From Nitrospira sp. (GTDB lineage Bacteria; UBA9089; CG2-30-40-21; SBAY01): a stretch of DNA of 12,525 bases. Made by a program: the position numbers and the translations under genes. Below are positions 6,125-12,525 of the stretch, in pieces (position 1 is the stretch's first letter; every line of letters starts with the position of its first letter). The notes below the pieces were generated by a model that worked only from the letters and a program-made list of their open reading frames with translations, was not told the DNA's origin and did not search any database. Location of the stretch: assembly GCA_005239945.1 (NCBI GenBank), contig SBAY01000301.1:1-12525 (forward strand), given 5' to 3'.

Positions 6125-7260
6125 ATATTTCTTGCCTTCTCTCTTGCCCATGTATCTGCCTTTAGAATTTCATCCAATGTCGGGTTTTCAATTATTTTGT
6201 GTGTCCCCATCACCTTTTTAATAATCTTGGGAATATCAGTGAATTTTATCTCTTTATTCAGAAATTGTTGCACGGCTATTTCGTTAGCGGCATTGAGCAC
6301 CGCAGGTCCAGTTCCTCCTTTTGTTACTGCCTCATAACCATAGGCTAAACATGGGAATCTATCTAAATTCGGCTCCTCAAAGGAAAATGTCCCAATTTGA
6401 GTTAAATTCAAACTGGCTAATACATCTTTTAATCTTTCTGGATAAGACAGGGCATAGGCAATTGGAATCCGCATATCCGTAACCGACATCTGGGCTAAAA
6501 TCGAGCCGTCCACAAACTCTACCATTGAATGAATTATTGACTGCGGATGAATAACTACCGAAATATTTGCCACAGGAACATCAAATAGATAATGTGCCTC
6601 TATGACCTCAAGCCCTTTATTCATCAAGGTTGCAGAGTCAATCGTGATTTTTTTACCCATCTGCCAGATAGGATGTTTAAGGGTTTCCTCCATGGTAATG
6701 GTTTCTAAATCCATTCTTTGTCGAAAAGGCCCACCCGACGCGGTGAGGATAATTCTTTTGACAGAGTTATGGGCTTTGCCTTCTAAACATTGGAATATGG
6801 CATTATGTTCGCTATCCAGGGGTAAGATTCTAACCCCATTTTGACGGGCCAGTTCCATAACTATCCTGCCCGCCATAACCAATGCCTCTTTATTCGCCAG
6901 CCCAATTTGCTTTTTAGCCTTAATCGCCTCAAGCAATGGCATTAATCCCGCTGACCCGACCATTGCACAAATGACTAAATCTACATCAGCATGGCAAACA
7001 ACCTTAATCAACCCTGCTTGCCCTGCAACTACCTCACCTGAATAACAACCCTTTAACCGCTCAGCTAAAACTCCTGCCTTTTCCTCATCGGCTAAGCAAA
7101 CTATTTTTGGATTGAATTCGCGGACTTGCTTCTCTAACAAATCCACATTTTTATCAGCGGCTAAACTAACCACCTCAAAATGTTGTCGAAACTTCGAAAT
7201 TACCCATAAGGCATTCACGCCAATGGACCCGGTAGAACCTAAAATAGCGACCTTTTTCAC
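6112..7260 (-). CDS. dxr: 1-deoxy-D-xylulose 5-phosphate reductoisomerase
   Basis: This enzyme catalyses the NADPH-dependent rearrangement and reduction of DXP to 2-C-methyl-D-erythritol 4-phosphate, the first committed step of the MEP route to isoprenoid precursors. The 382-residue length is normal. An N-terminal Rossmann motif, GSTGSIG, is at 8-14, and LANKEALVMAG is at about 121-131. The metal ligands are Asp149 and Glu151 (PLDSEHN) and Glu218 (MNKGLEVIEA). His196 and Trp199 of the flexible substrate loop (LKHPIWQMG) match the E. coli His209/Trp212 positions. The start is GTG at 7260, giving the expected MKKVAILGSTGSIG, with an AGGGGGAG just upstream. The last residues (III-N) and the stop codon fall in an AT microrepeat. 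No other MEP-pathway gene is visible nearby. Confidence 0.98.
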   Translation of the reverse strand: MKKVAILGSTGSIGVNALWVISKFRQHFEVVSLAADKNVDLLEKQVREFNPKIVCLADEEKAGVLAERLKGCYSGEVVAGQAGLIKVVCHADVDLVICAMVGSAGLMPLLEAIKAKKQIGLANKEALVMAGRIVMELARQNGVRILPLDSEHNAIFQCLEGKAHNSVKRIILTASGGPFRQRMDLETITMEETLKHPIWQMGKKITIDSATLMNKGLEVIEAHYLFDVPVANISVVIHPQSIIHSMVEFVDGSILAQMSVTDMRIPIAYALSYPERLKDVLASLNLTQIGTFSFEEPNLDRFPCLAYGYEAVTKGGTGPAVLNAANEIAVQQFLNKEIKFTDIPKIIKKVMGTHKIIENPTLDEILKADTWAREKARNIIIN

Positions 7261-7275
7261 TACTCCCCCTATTTT

Positions 7276-7361
7276 AGGTATCAGGTATCAGGTAGGAAGG
7301 AGAGGGGAGAAACTCTTTTCTCCTAATTTCTCTTTTTCTTCCTACCTGTTACCTGTTACCT
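7276..7361. repeat. Large stem-loop of ATCAGGT words between binding-protein gene and dxr
   Basis: The 24 bases at 7276-7299 (AGGTATC, AGGTATC, AGGTAGGAAG) are inverted at 7338-7361 with only two mismatches. Each arm is a short tandem of a 7-base word. Inside, GGAGAAA and TTTCTCC form a further small stem near 7306-7323. The structure spans most of the gap and ends two bases before the stop codon of the solute-binding protein gene (7363-7365). No T-run follows on the minus strand, so it resembles a processing or stabilising hairpin rather than an intrinsic terminator. Confidence 0.88.
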
Positions 7362-7362
7362 A

Positions 7363-9087
7363 TTATCTTACCGGCTTAATAAACATAAAAGACCAGCCGT
7401 TACCAATACCATCTAATTGATTTACCCAGCCGGTAAATCTATCATGGCGATAAGCTTCTATTTGTGAAAGGGTATAAAGTGGCACCCAGGGAGCTTCTTT
7501 GATGATAAACTCCTGTAATTCGAGAACAAGTTCCCTTCTTTTTTCTTCCACCATTTCCCTGGCTGAGGCATCGGCTAATCTGTCAAATTCGGGATTAATG
7601 TAAGCCATTGGATTAGACCCATCTTTGACTATTTCCTTTGAATGGAAGAAGTTACGAATAAAGTCCGGGTCAAGGGAAAGCCTATATCCAAGAATGAACA
7701 TATCAAAATCCCACTCGACCATAACCTTATTGATTATATCACCAAATGAGGTGGGATTGGCCATAGCCGGGATACCAACCTGCTGTAACCATTCCTGAAT
7801 GAGCACACCACACATTGCCCGTAAGGGGTCATAATCTGCAGGCGGGGTGAGGATTTTAAAAGGTTTTATAGGTTTCCCATCCTTCATTTTCAACCCCTCA
7901 CCTTTTGTGATTTTACCTTTCGCATCGATTTTTGGTTCTTTTTCCCAGGAATAACCGGCCTTCTTTAATATTTCTACTGCCTTTTTGACGCGCCCCGCCT
8001 GACTTAAATTCCTACCATATTTGGGTGTATTGGGGTTGAACCAGAATTTATTCCCAGGGGGAACGATACTATCATTGGGTAGGCCATAATTTTGTAATAC
8101 CCGTTTTTGAATATACTCTTTATCAATCAAATAGGCAACTGCCTGGCGAAAATTAATATCCTTGAAAGGTTCTCGACGAAGATTAAAGGCTAAATATTTT
8201 AACCCATTTTCAGGGCTATTGGTCAGGGTAATATTTTTATCACGGCTTAATTCCTGAATAAATCCAGGTTGTATAGGCCACCAGATATAATCGATATCAC
8301 CTTTTTTAAGGGCTAATATAGCCGCATCGGTTGTCCCATAAATCTTAAAGAGGATTTCGTTAAAATAAGGTCCTACCTTTTTACCCTTGATAGTCATTCC
8401 TGTAGCAAAATAAAGTGGATTTTTAACCAATCGGACATAAGAACCTTTTTTCCATTCTTCAAATTTGAATGGTCCCATACCAACAGGTTTTGATATTTCA
8501 TAGGTTAATAAACTATTTAATGGGTCCTTTGTCGTTTTTGCCTGGTTAATAATTGGTTTCCAGATATGCTCTGGCACTATCAACGACATCAATGTTCTGG
8601 TAAAGAATATGGCATAAGGCTCTTTTAACCAGAATTTAACCGTGTATTTATCCACTGCCTCTACCTTAGTGATAAAATCCCAGTCAGAGTAATATCGTGG
8701 GACCTTAAATTCCATGAAGACATTGGCTGAAAAGGCAACATCATCTGCACTAAAGGGTTGGCCATCTTCCCATTTTATATCCTTTTTAAGGTGAACAATA
8801 CAGGTATTATTTTTATGGTTGTATTCAGGCTTACCCTCAGCTAACCAGGGGATAATTTCAAATGTCTGTGGGTTGTGAGCGTAGAGGCTGTTGTAGAGAA
8901 ACCCAATAACATTCCAGCTCCAGACATCCGATGCCTTGAAAGGGTTTAGTTGTTTAGGCTCATCCTGCATACCAATCTTTAAGCAGATACCAGGCAAGCC
9001 TGCTTGCTTGGTAGTTGCCGAAAATCCCGTCTCAGCTAACCCTAATATGCATGGCAAAATGAGCAAAACCAATAACCTCTTTTTCAT
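7363..9087 (-). CDS. Family 5 extracellular solute-binding protein (peptide-type, DppA/OppA-like)
   Basis: This is the receptor component of a peptide, oligopeptide, nickel or similar ABC importer. The 574-residue precursor starts with a Sec signal (MKKRLLVLLILPCILGLAETGFSA), with likely cleavage after FSA near residue 24. There is no lipobox, so it should be a soluble periplasmic protein, unlike the LivK lipoprotein in this window. Family features include EPKQLNPFKASDVWSWNVIGFLYNSLY near the N-terminus, IKWEDGQPFSADDVAFS (the SBP_bac_5 core), KPVGMGPFKFEEW and LKYLAFNLRREPFKDINFRQAVAYLIDKE. I chose ATG at 9087; GTG at 9090 would add one residue, and AGGAGG serves both. It lies 15 bases after secG, suggesting co-transcription. 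No matching permease or ATPase is in the window, so it is an orphan receptor here. Confidence 0.93.
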   Translation of the reverse strand: MKKRLLVLLILPCILGLAETGFSATTKQAGLPGICLKIGMQDEPKQLNPFKASDVWSWNVIGFLYNSLYAHNPQTFEIIPWLAEGKPEYNHKNNTCIVHLKKDIKWEDGQPFSADDVAFSANVFMEFKVPRYYSDWDFITKVEAVDKYTVKFWLKEPYAIFFTRTLMSLIVPEHIWKPIINQAKTTKDPLNSLLTYEISKPVGMGPFKFEEWKKGSYVRLVKNPLYFATGMTIKGKKVGPYFNEILFKIYGTTDAAILALKKGDIDYIWWPIQPGFIQELSRDKNITLTNSPENGLKYLAFNLRREPFKDINFRQAVAYLIDKEYIQKRVLQNYGLPNDSIVPPGNKFWFNPNTPKYGRNLSQAGRVKKAVEILKKAGYSWEKEPKIDAKGKITKGEGLKMKDGKPIKPFKILTPPADYDPLRAMCGVLIQEWLQQVGIPAMANPTSFGDIINKVMVEWDFDMFILGYRLSLDPDFIRNFFHSKEIVKDGSNPMAYINPEFDRLADASAREMVEEKRRELVLELQEFIIKEAPWVPLYTLSQIEAYRHDRFTGWVNQLDGIGNGWSFMFIKPVR

Positions 9088-9102
9088 CACATTTTCCTCC
9101 TG

Positions 9103-9603
9103 TTACTTATCTAGATTCGAAGGTGCCTGAGGTGTTTGCTGTTGTGCTGGCGCCGGTGGAACTGCAGGAGCTGGTGGAGCCGGTGGTTGAGCCTCAGGTG
9201 TTACCGGTACTGGTGGTGTCGGTGCCTCAGGTGTTGGTGGAGTGGCTGGTGGTGCTCCTGGAGTTTGTTGAGCGGGTGAAGGCCCACCCATTGGCAATCC
9301 AGGAATTTGCGGTGTTTTTACATCCCGCATTTTATCTTCAGTAATAAGCCCCTTTTTCTGCACAATAGAGGTTTGCTTAGGTAAAATAATGACTAAGAGT
9401 AGTGAGGTAACCATAAACAGGCTTACCCCAACAGCCGTAATTTTAGTCAAGATATTACCCCTTCTTGCCCCAAAGATCGTTTCACTTGAGCCACCTCCAA
9501 AGGCGGCGGCCAATCCCCCTCCTTTACCTGCCTGCAAAAGCACGATGACTATTAAGATAAAGCATAATACATAGTGTAATACTGTCAAAATCATCACACC
9601 CAT
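9103..9603 (-). CDS. secG: SecG translocase subunit with proline-rich C-terminal extension
   Basis: SecG is the small accessory subunit of the SecYEG channel and aids SecA-driven export. Residues 1-75 are a standard SecG: membrane segment at about 5-22, the conserved GKGGGLAAAFGGGSSETIFGARRG loop at about 26-49, and a second membrane segment at about 52-74. Residues from about 97 to 166 form a Pro/Ala/Thr/Gln-rich tail (GLPMGGPSPAQQ, then TPEAPTPPVPVTPEA) that ordinary SecG proteins of about 75-110 residues lack. The tail is GC-rich compared with its neighbours and contains repeated TPEA segments. The ATG at 9603 is preceded by AAGGAGGT at about 10 bases. A good promoter lies at 9772-9800. 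The next gene starts 15 bases after the secG stop. Confidence 0.95.
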   Translation of the reverse strand: MGVMILTVLHYVLCFILIVIVLLQAGKGGGLAAAFGGGSSETIFGARRGNILTKITAVGVSLFMVTSLLLVIILPKQTSIVQKKGLITEDKMRDVKTPQIPGLPMGGPSPAQQTPGAPPATPPTPEAPTPPVPVTPEAQPPAPPAPAVPPAPAQQQTPQAPSNLDK

Positions 9604-9653
9604 AATTTTTAAAACCTCCTTAATTCCTCTTAGTGCCTATCCGAAAAACCAAG

Positions 9654-9710
9654 GGATGCCTCAACTTGTTGAGGAAAAATGCAGCCAAACAAGTTTGCCC
9701 GAACAAGTTC
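9654..9710. repeat. Cluster of three CAAGTT-core palindromes upstream of secG
   Basis: Three perfect 10-base palindrome-like words share the same core: CAACTTGTTG (9662-9671), AAACAAGTTT (9687-9696) and GAACAAGTTC (9701-9710). The first extends to a CCTCAAC-TT-GTTGAGG hairpin (9659-9674). GGATGCCTCAAC and CCCGAACAAGTT also occur in the livH-livM gap, in the opposite order but the same orientation. All lie within the probable 5' leader of secG, so they could be RNA hairpins, operator sites or simply a dispersed repeat. Confidence 0.7.
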
Positions 9711-9771
9711 AGACTTTCAACTTTTTGGATAGATTTTTAATCTTGTAAAAGTCTTTTTTACATGGATTTTA

Positions 9772-9800
9772 ATTATATCATAAATGGTTTAATAATGCAA
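9772..9800 (-). promoter_or_regulatory. Sigma70-type promoter with extended -10, for secG
   Basis: Read on the minus strand, TTGCAT (9800-9795) is followed after exactly 17 bases by a perfect TATAAT (9777-9772). TGA directly before it supplies the extended -10 TG. The start of transcription would be near 9765, giving secG a leader of about 160 bases that contains the CAAGTT palindromes. The -35 is only a partial match, but the extended -10 compensates. It lies immediately after the gpmI stop codon. Confidence 0.7.
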
Positions 9801-9808
9801 GAATTTTT

Positions 9809-11350
9809 TTAGCCATAAGGATTCAGTATTAAATTTTCACTGCTCATCTCTTCTGGTTTTTCTATCCCCAATAAATACAGTATTGTTGGGGCTATGTCTG
9901 ATAATATCCCTTTGTCTTTAAGTTTTATCTCCTGGTAATTATCGGCAATATAAATAAATTCTACTGGGTTTGTCGTGTGAGCGGTTTTCAGAAGGCCTGT
10001 TTTATAATCGAGCATCTCCTCTGCATTTCCATGGTCAGAGGTGACTAAAGCTATGCCCTGCTGGGCTAATACCGTTTCAACTACCCTGCCGACACATTCG
10101 TCCACTACCTCTACGGCTTTTATGGCCACCTGATAATCACCTGTATGCCCGACCATATCACAATTAGCCAGGTTTAAAACAATGAAATCAAACCTACCCG
10201 AGTTTATTTCTTTTATAACCCGCTCAGTAACATCATAGGCATTCATTTCCGGATGTTGGGCAAATGTTTTCGGGTCATACATACTCTTAATCTCGATTCG
10301 CTCTTCAAATTTATATGGTTCAATTAGTTTCCCATTAAAAAATGAGGTTACATGCCTGAATTTCTGGGTTTCGGAGATTCTGAGTTGGGTTAACCCATGA
10401 TTACTTAGCACCTCACCTAAGAGATTACTCATTCCCTTAGATTCATCCATTGGCTCCAGGATATAATCAGGAAATGTATCGTAATATCTTGTCAGACCGC
10501 AATAGGTTAGAGCAAGTTTTCTTTCTCTTTGTCCTGGATAGTCCTTATCAACAAAAGCCCTGGTAAGTTGAATAGCCCTATCCTGGCGATAATTGAAATG
10601 AATAACCGAGTCACCGTCTTTTATACCCTCAAAATCACCTATGATTGTAGGGGTGATATACTCATCCGTCAATCCCTGTGCATAAGCGGTTTGAATTGCC
10701 TCCTCGGCGGTAGATAATCTTGTTCCCGTTGCCCTGGTTAGTGATTCATACGCCGTTGTAGTCAAATTCCAGTTTGCCCCTCTATCCATGGCATAATATC
10801 TACCCATTACCGTGGCAATCTCACCTATTTTATACTCGTTTATCTTCTCATTTAATGTTCTCAAGAATCCCAATGCACTTTTGGGTGGCGTATCTCGTCC
10901 ATCGGCAAAGAAATGGATGTATAAATTCTTTATATTTTCTTGCTGAGCATATTTCATTATGGCAAATAGATGTTCCTGGTGGGCATGAACCCCTTCGTCC
11001 TGGACAAGTCCCATTAAATGAAGGCAAGACTTATTGTTTTTGCAATTCACGATAGCTTTTTGGAAATTAATGTTTTTGAAGAAACTCCCATCTTTTATAG
11101 CCTCATTGATTCGTTTTAATTCCTGCTCGACAATCCTGCCTGCACCGATATTAAGGTGTCCTACCTCTGAAGAACCCTGGTAACCAGCAGGTAATCCAAC
11201 CGATTCACCAGCCGCCTCTAAGACCGTCTGAGGATATTTTTTTAGAAATAAATCCATATTGGGGGTCTTTGCATTGGCGACTGCATTATATTCTGGACGC
11301 GGATTTATTCCCCATCCATCTCGAATGATAAGAACAATATTTTTCCCCAT
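9809..11350 (-). CDS. gpmI: 2,3-bisphosphoglycerate-independent phosphoglycerate mutase
   Basis: Interconverts 3-phosphoglycerate and 2-phosphoglycerate in glycolysis and gluconeogenesis in the cytoplasm, using two Mn ions and a phosphoserine intermediate. The 513-residue length is typical. It is an alkaline-phosphatase-superfamily enzyme: Asp11 in IIRDGWG, nucleophile Ser61 in GSSEVGHLNIGAGR, His122 in GVHAHQEH, Asp150/Arg152 in FADGRDTPP, and GRYYAMDR at 183-190. The second metal site shows Asp398 and His402 (DMVGHTG), Asp439/His440 (SDHGNAEE) and His458 (TAHTTNP). Small departures from the usual form are GANWN after GRYYAMDR and TSFFNGK where TFFFNGG is common. The ATG at 11350 has GAGGT five bases upstream. 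It lies after panC, separated by a 159-base repeat-filled gap. Confidence 0.97.
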   Translation of the reverse strand: MGKNIVLIIRDGWGINPRPEYNAVANAKTPNMDLFLKKYPQTVLEAAGESVGLPAGYQGSSEVGHLNIGAGRIVEQELKRINEAIKDGSFFKNINFQKAIVNCKNNKSCLHLMGLVQDEGVHAHQEHLFAIMKYAQQENIKNLYIHFFADGRDTPPKSALGFLRTLNEKINEYKIGEIATVMGRYYAMDRGANWNLTTTAYESLTRATGTRLSTAEEAIQTAYAQGLTDEYITPTIIGDFEGIKDGDSVIHFNYRQDRAIQLTRAFVDKDYPGQRERKLALTYCGLTRYYDTFPDYILEPMDESKGMSNLLGEVLSNHGLTQLRISETQKFRHVTSFFNGKLIEPYKFEERIEIKSMYDPKTFAQHPEMNAYDVTERVIKEINSGRFDFIVLNLANCDMVGHTGDYQVAIKAVEVVDECVGRVVETVLAQQGIALVTSDHGNAEEMLDYKTGLLKTAHTTNPVEFIYIADNYQEIKLKDKGILSDIAPTILYLLGIEKPEEMSSENLILNPYG

Positions 11351-11374
11351 TATTTACCTCACTCCTCTGTGATT

Positions 11375-11500
11375 CAGACACTGGACTTTAGACTTTAGAC
11401 ATCAGATTTTTCTATGGTCTAATGTCTATAATCTTTTGTATAATCTCTGCCCATTTTTCTCTCTTAAGTCTAATGTCTGATGTCTATGGTCTGCTGTCTG
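11375..11500. repeat. TTTAGAC/ATCAGAC microrepeat stem-loop between panC and gpmI
   Basis: The stretch 11375-11408 (CAGACAC, then TTTAGACTTTAGACATCAGA) is imperfectly reverse-complementary to 11466-11500 (TCTAATGTCTGATGTCTATG, then GTCTGCTGTCTG). Both arms are tandem variants of a 7-base word close to TTTAGAC. A third cluster, TGGTCTAATGTCTATAATC, lies in the loop. The repeat fills most of the 159-base gap and ends nine bases before the panC stop. No clear T-run follows it on the minus strand. Confidence 0.82.
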
Positions 11501-11509
11501 AATTACAGC

Positions 11510-12352
11510 TCACTCCCATAACATATTATCAATCAATCTTGTCTTACCTATGATAACTGCTAAGGCAATCAGAACTTCTTTTTCTACTATTTCCACCGGC
11601 TCTAAGGTTTGGCAAGCGACTATTTCGAGGTATTGCACCTCTGCCAATCTTTCTGCCTGAATCAAATCATTCATTCGGGAAATAATCTTTTCCGAGCGTC
11701 GCTCACCTGAATCTAATAATTCTTTTGCCACTTGCAAGGATTTAGACAGCACCAGGGCGGCTTTTGTTTCTTTCTTAGATAAATATGTGTTTCGGGAGCT
11801 TAATGCCAACCCATTTTTATCCCGCACAATTGGCATTATCACCAACTCAAGGTCAAAATTCAAATCCTCAATCATGCGTTTGATAATCATTGCTTGCTGA
11901 TAATCCTTTTGCCCGAAATAAGTCCGATGTGGTTTAACGATATTGAATAATTTGGCCACAACCGTGGCTACGCCCTGAAAATGGCCTGGTCTAAATTTAC
12001 CACACAAACCCTCGTTCAATCGTCCAACATTAACAAAAGTAAGTAATTCCTGAGGATACATTTCTTCAACCACTGGATAAAAGATGATATTCACCCCAGC
12101 CTTTTTAGCCAATTTCTCATCTCGCTGAAAATCCCTGGGATAGGTGTGATAGTCTTCCCCTGACACAAATTGGATAGGGTTGACAAAGATACTGACTATC
12201 ACCACATCGTTTTCTGAACTTGCCTGGCGGATTAAAGACAAATGCCCTTTGTGAAGCGCACCCATCGTTGGCACAAAACCTATTCTTTTACCCTGCTTTC
12301 TTAATTTATCACTTTTAGCCTGCATCTGCTTAATTTTAGTAATTATCTCCAT
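11510..12352 (-). CDS. panC: Pantothenate synthetase (pantoate-beta-alanine ligase)
   Basis: Joins pantoate and beta-alanine with ATP to form pantothenate, the vitamin B5 precursor of coenzyme A, in the cytoplasm. From the ATG at 12352 the protein is 280 residues, the usual length. VPTMGALHKGHLSLI (27-41) holds the HIGH-type nucleotide-binding motif. IFVNPIQF follows at about 55-62, and the pantoate and ATP sites appear as GLCGKFRPGHFQGVATVV, FGQKDYQQ and the KMSKS-like LALSSRNTYLS. A GTG at 12373 would add seven residues, but the ATG aligns VPTMG with the E. coli position, and a promoter overlaps the longer start. There is no clear ribosome-binding site, consistent with near-leaderless mRNA. 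panB and panD, common partners, are not in the window. Confidence 0.97.
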   Translation of the reverse strand: MEIITKIKQMQAKSDKLRKQGKRIGFVPTMGALHKGHLSLIRQASSENDVVIVSIFVNPIQFVSGEDYHTYPRDFQRDEKLAKKAGVNIIFYPVVEEMYPQELLTFVNVGRLNEGLCGKFRPGHFQGVATVVAKLFNIVKPHRTYFGQKDYQQAMIIKRMIEDLNFDLELVIMPIVRDKNGLALSSRNTYLSKKETKAALVLSKSLQVAKELLDSGERRSEKIISRMNDLIQAERLAEVQYLEIVACQTLEPVEIVEKEVLIALAVIIGKTRLIDNMLWE

Positions 12353-12363
12353 GGCCGTATTTA

Positions 12364-12392
12364 ACTTTACCACAAAAAACTGACATTGTCAA
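12364..12392 (-). promoter_or_regulatory. Sigma70-type promoter of panC with palindrome over the -35
   Basis: On the minus strand a perfect TTGACA (12392-12387) is followed after exactly 17 bases by TAAAGT (12369-12364), a four-of-six match to TATAAT. Transcription would start near 12358, only about six bases before the panC ATG at 12352, giving an almost leaderless mRNA. A perfect palindrome, TGACA-A-TGTCA (12381-12391), overlaps the -35 and could be a regulator site. Confidence 0.7.
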
Positions 12393-12525
12393 CTCATTTT
12401 TGCCACATAGCCACAATTCTCATTTTATCCACAGATTTCACAGCGCAGCAGAGCCGCAACCAAATCCCAACCTAACGGTTGGAAAAGGAGGTTTATCGCT
12501 TTAACCACACCAAGGTATGTCTTTA
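12393..12525. other. Gene-free DNA upstream of panC with a small hairpin
   Basis: No open frame or RNA gene is supported. A tight hairpin, CCAACC-TAAC-GGTTGG, lies at 12467-12482. A single TTATCCACA (12425-12433) matches the DnaA-box consensus, but it stands alone in text (ATCCACAGATTTCACAG) that looks like degenerate intergenic repeat. TTAACCACA at 12501-12509 also occurs in the palindrome at the left edge of the window (9-17). Confidence 0.5.

Noticed and set aside
7276..7361. Intrinsic terminator downstream of the solute-binding protein gene
   Set aside because: The stem is long, but no T-run follows it on the transcribed strand, so only a repeat is called.
11428..11444. Two TATAAT words on the plus strand, between panC and gpmI
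   Set aside because: There is no plus-strand gene downstream and no matching -35. They sit inside the microrepeat loop.
12425..12433. TTATCCACA, a perfect DnaA-box match
   Set aside because: A single copy in degenerate intergenic text, with no cluster, no AT-rich unwinding element and no dnaA/dnaN nearby. Not evidence of an origin.

Overview
The window is a stretch of AT-rich bacterial DNA with eleven intact protein genes, all on the minus strand. In transcription order they are panC, gpmI, secG, a family 5 solute-binding protein gene, dxr, an unrecognised 235-residue gene, and a complete branched-chain amino acid-type ABC transporter (livK, livH, livM, livG, livF). No plus-strand gene, tRNA, rRNA, CRISPR array, transposase or phage gene was found.

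The gene content (MEP-pathway dxr, SecG, cofactor-independent phosphoglycerate mutase, a lipoprotein-type LivK) indicates a bacterium, but no gene points to one lineage. The packing of self-complementary microrepeats into almost every intergenic gap resembles genomes of little-studied, uncultured phyla. That placement is an impression and was not tested.

Layout, right to left. 12353-12525 holds the panC upstream region, with a strong sigma70-type promoter that would give panC an almost leaderless mRNA. 9809-12352 carries panC (pantothenate/CoA supply) and gpmI (lower glycolysis/gluconeogenesis). 9604-9808 holds a second good promoter, with an extended -10, before secG. secG and the family 5 binding protein gene lie 15 bases apart and are probably co-transcribed. 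dxr (isoprenoid precursors) and the unknown gene follow, each after a repeat-filled spacer. 490-5282 is the liv cluster: a lipoprotein receptor, two permeases and two ATPases, which together make a full importer. A terminator-like hairpin lies just after livF. The leftmost 489 bases carry no convincing gene; they contain a perfect 45-bp inverted repeat and a second imperfect one.

The most unusual aspect is the intergenic DNA. Seven of the ten gene-to-gene gaps hold short tandem words arranged as inverted repeats, usually a different word family in each gap. Many abut or include the stop codon of the gene transcribed next to them. One family (words of the type ATAGGTC/GACCTAT) recurs at three places around the liv genes. 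Another pair of 12-base words is shared by the livH-livM and gpmI-secG gaps. I did not find a clear new defence or mobile system.
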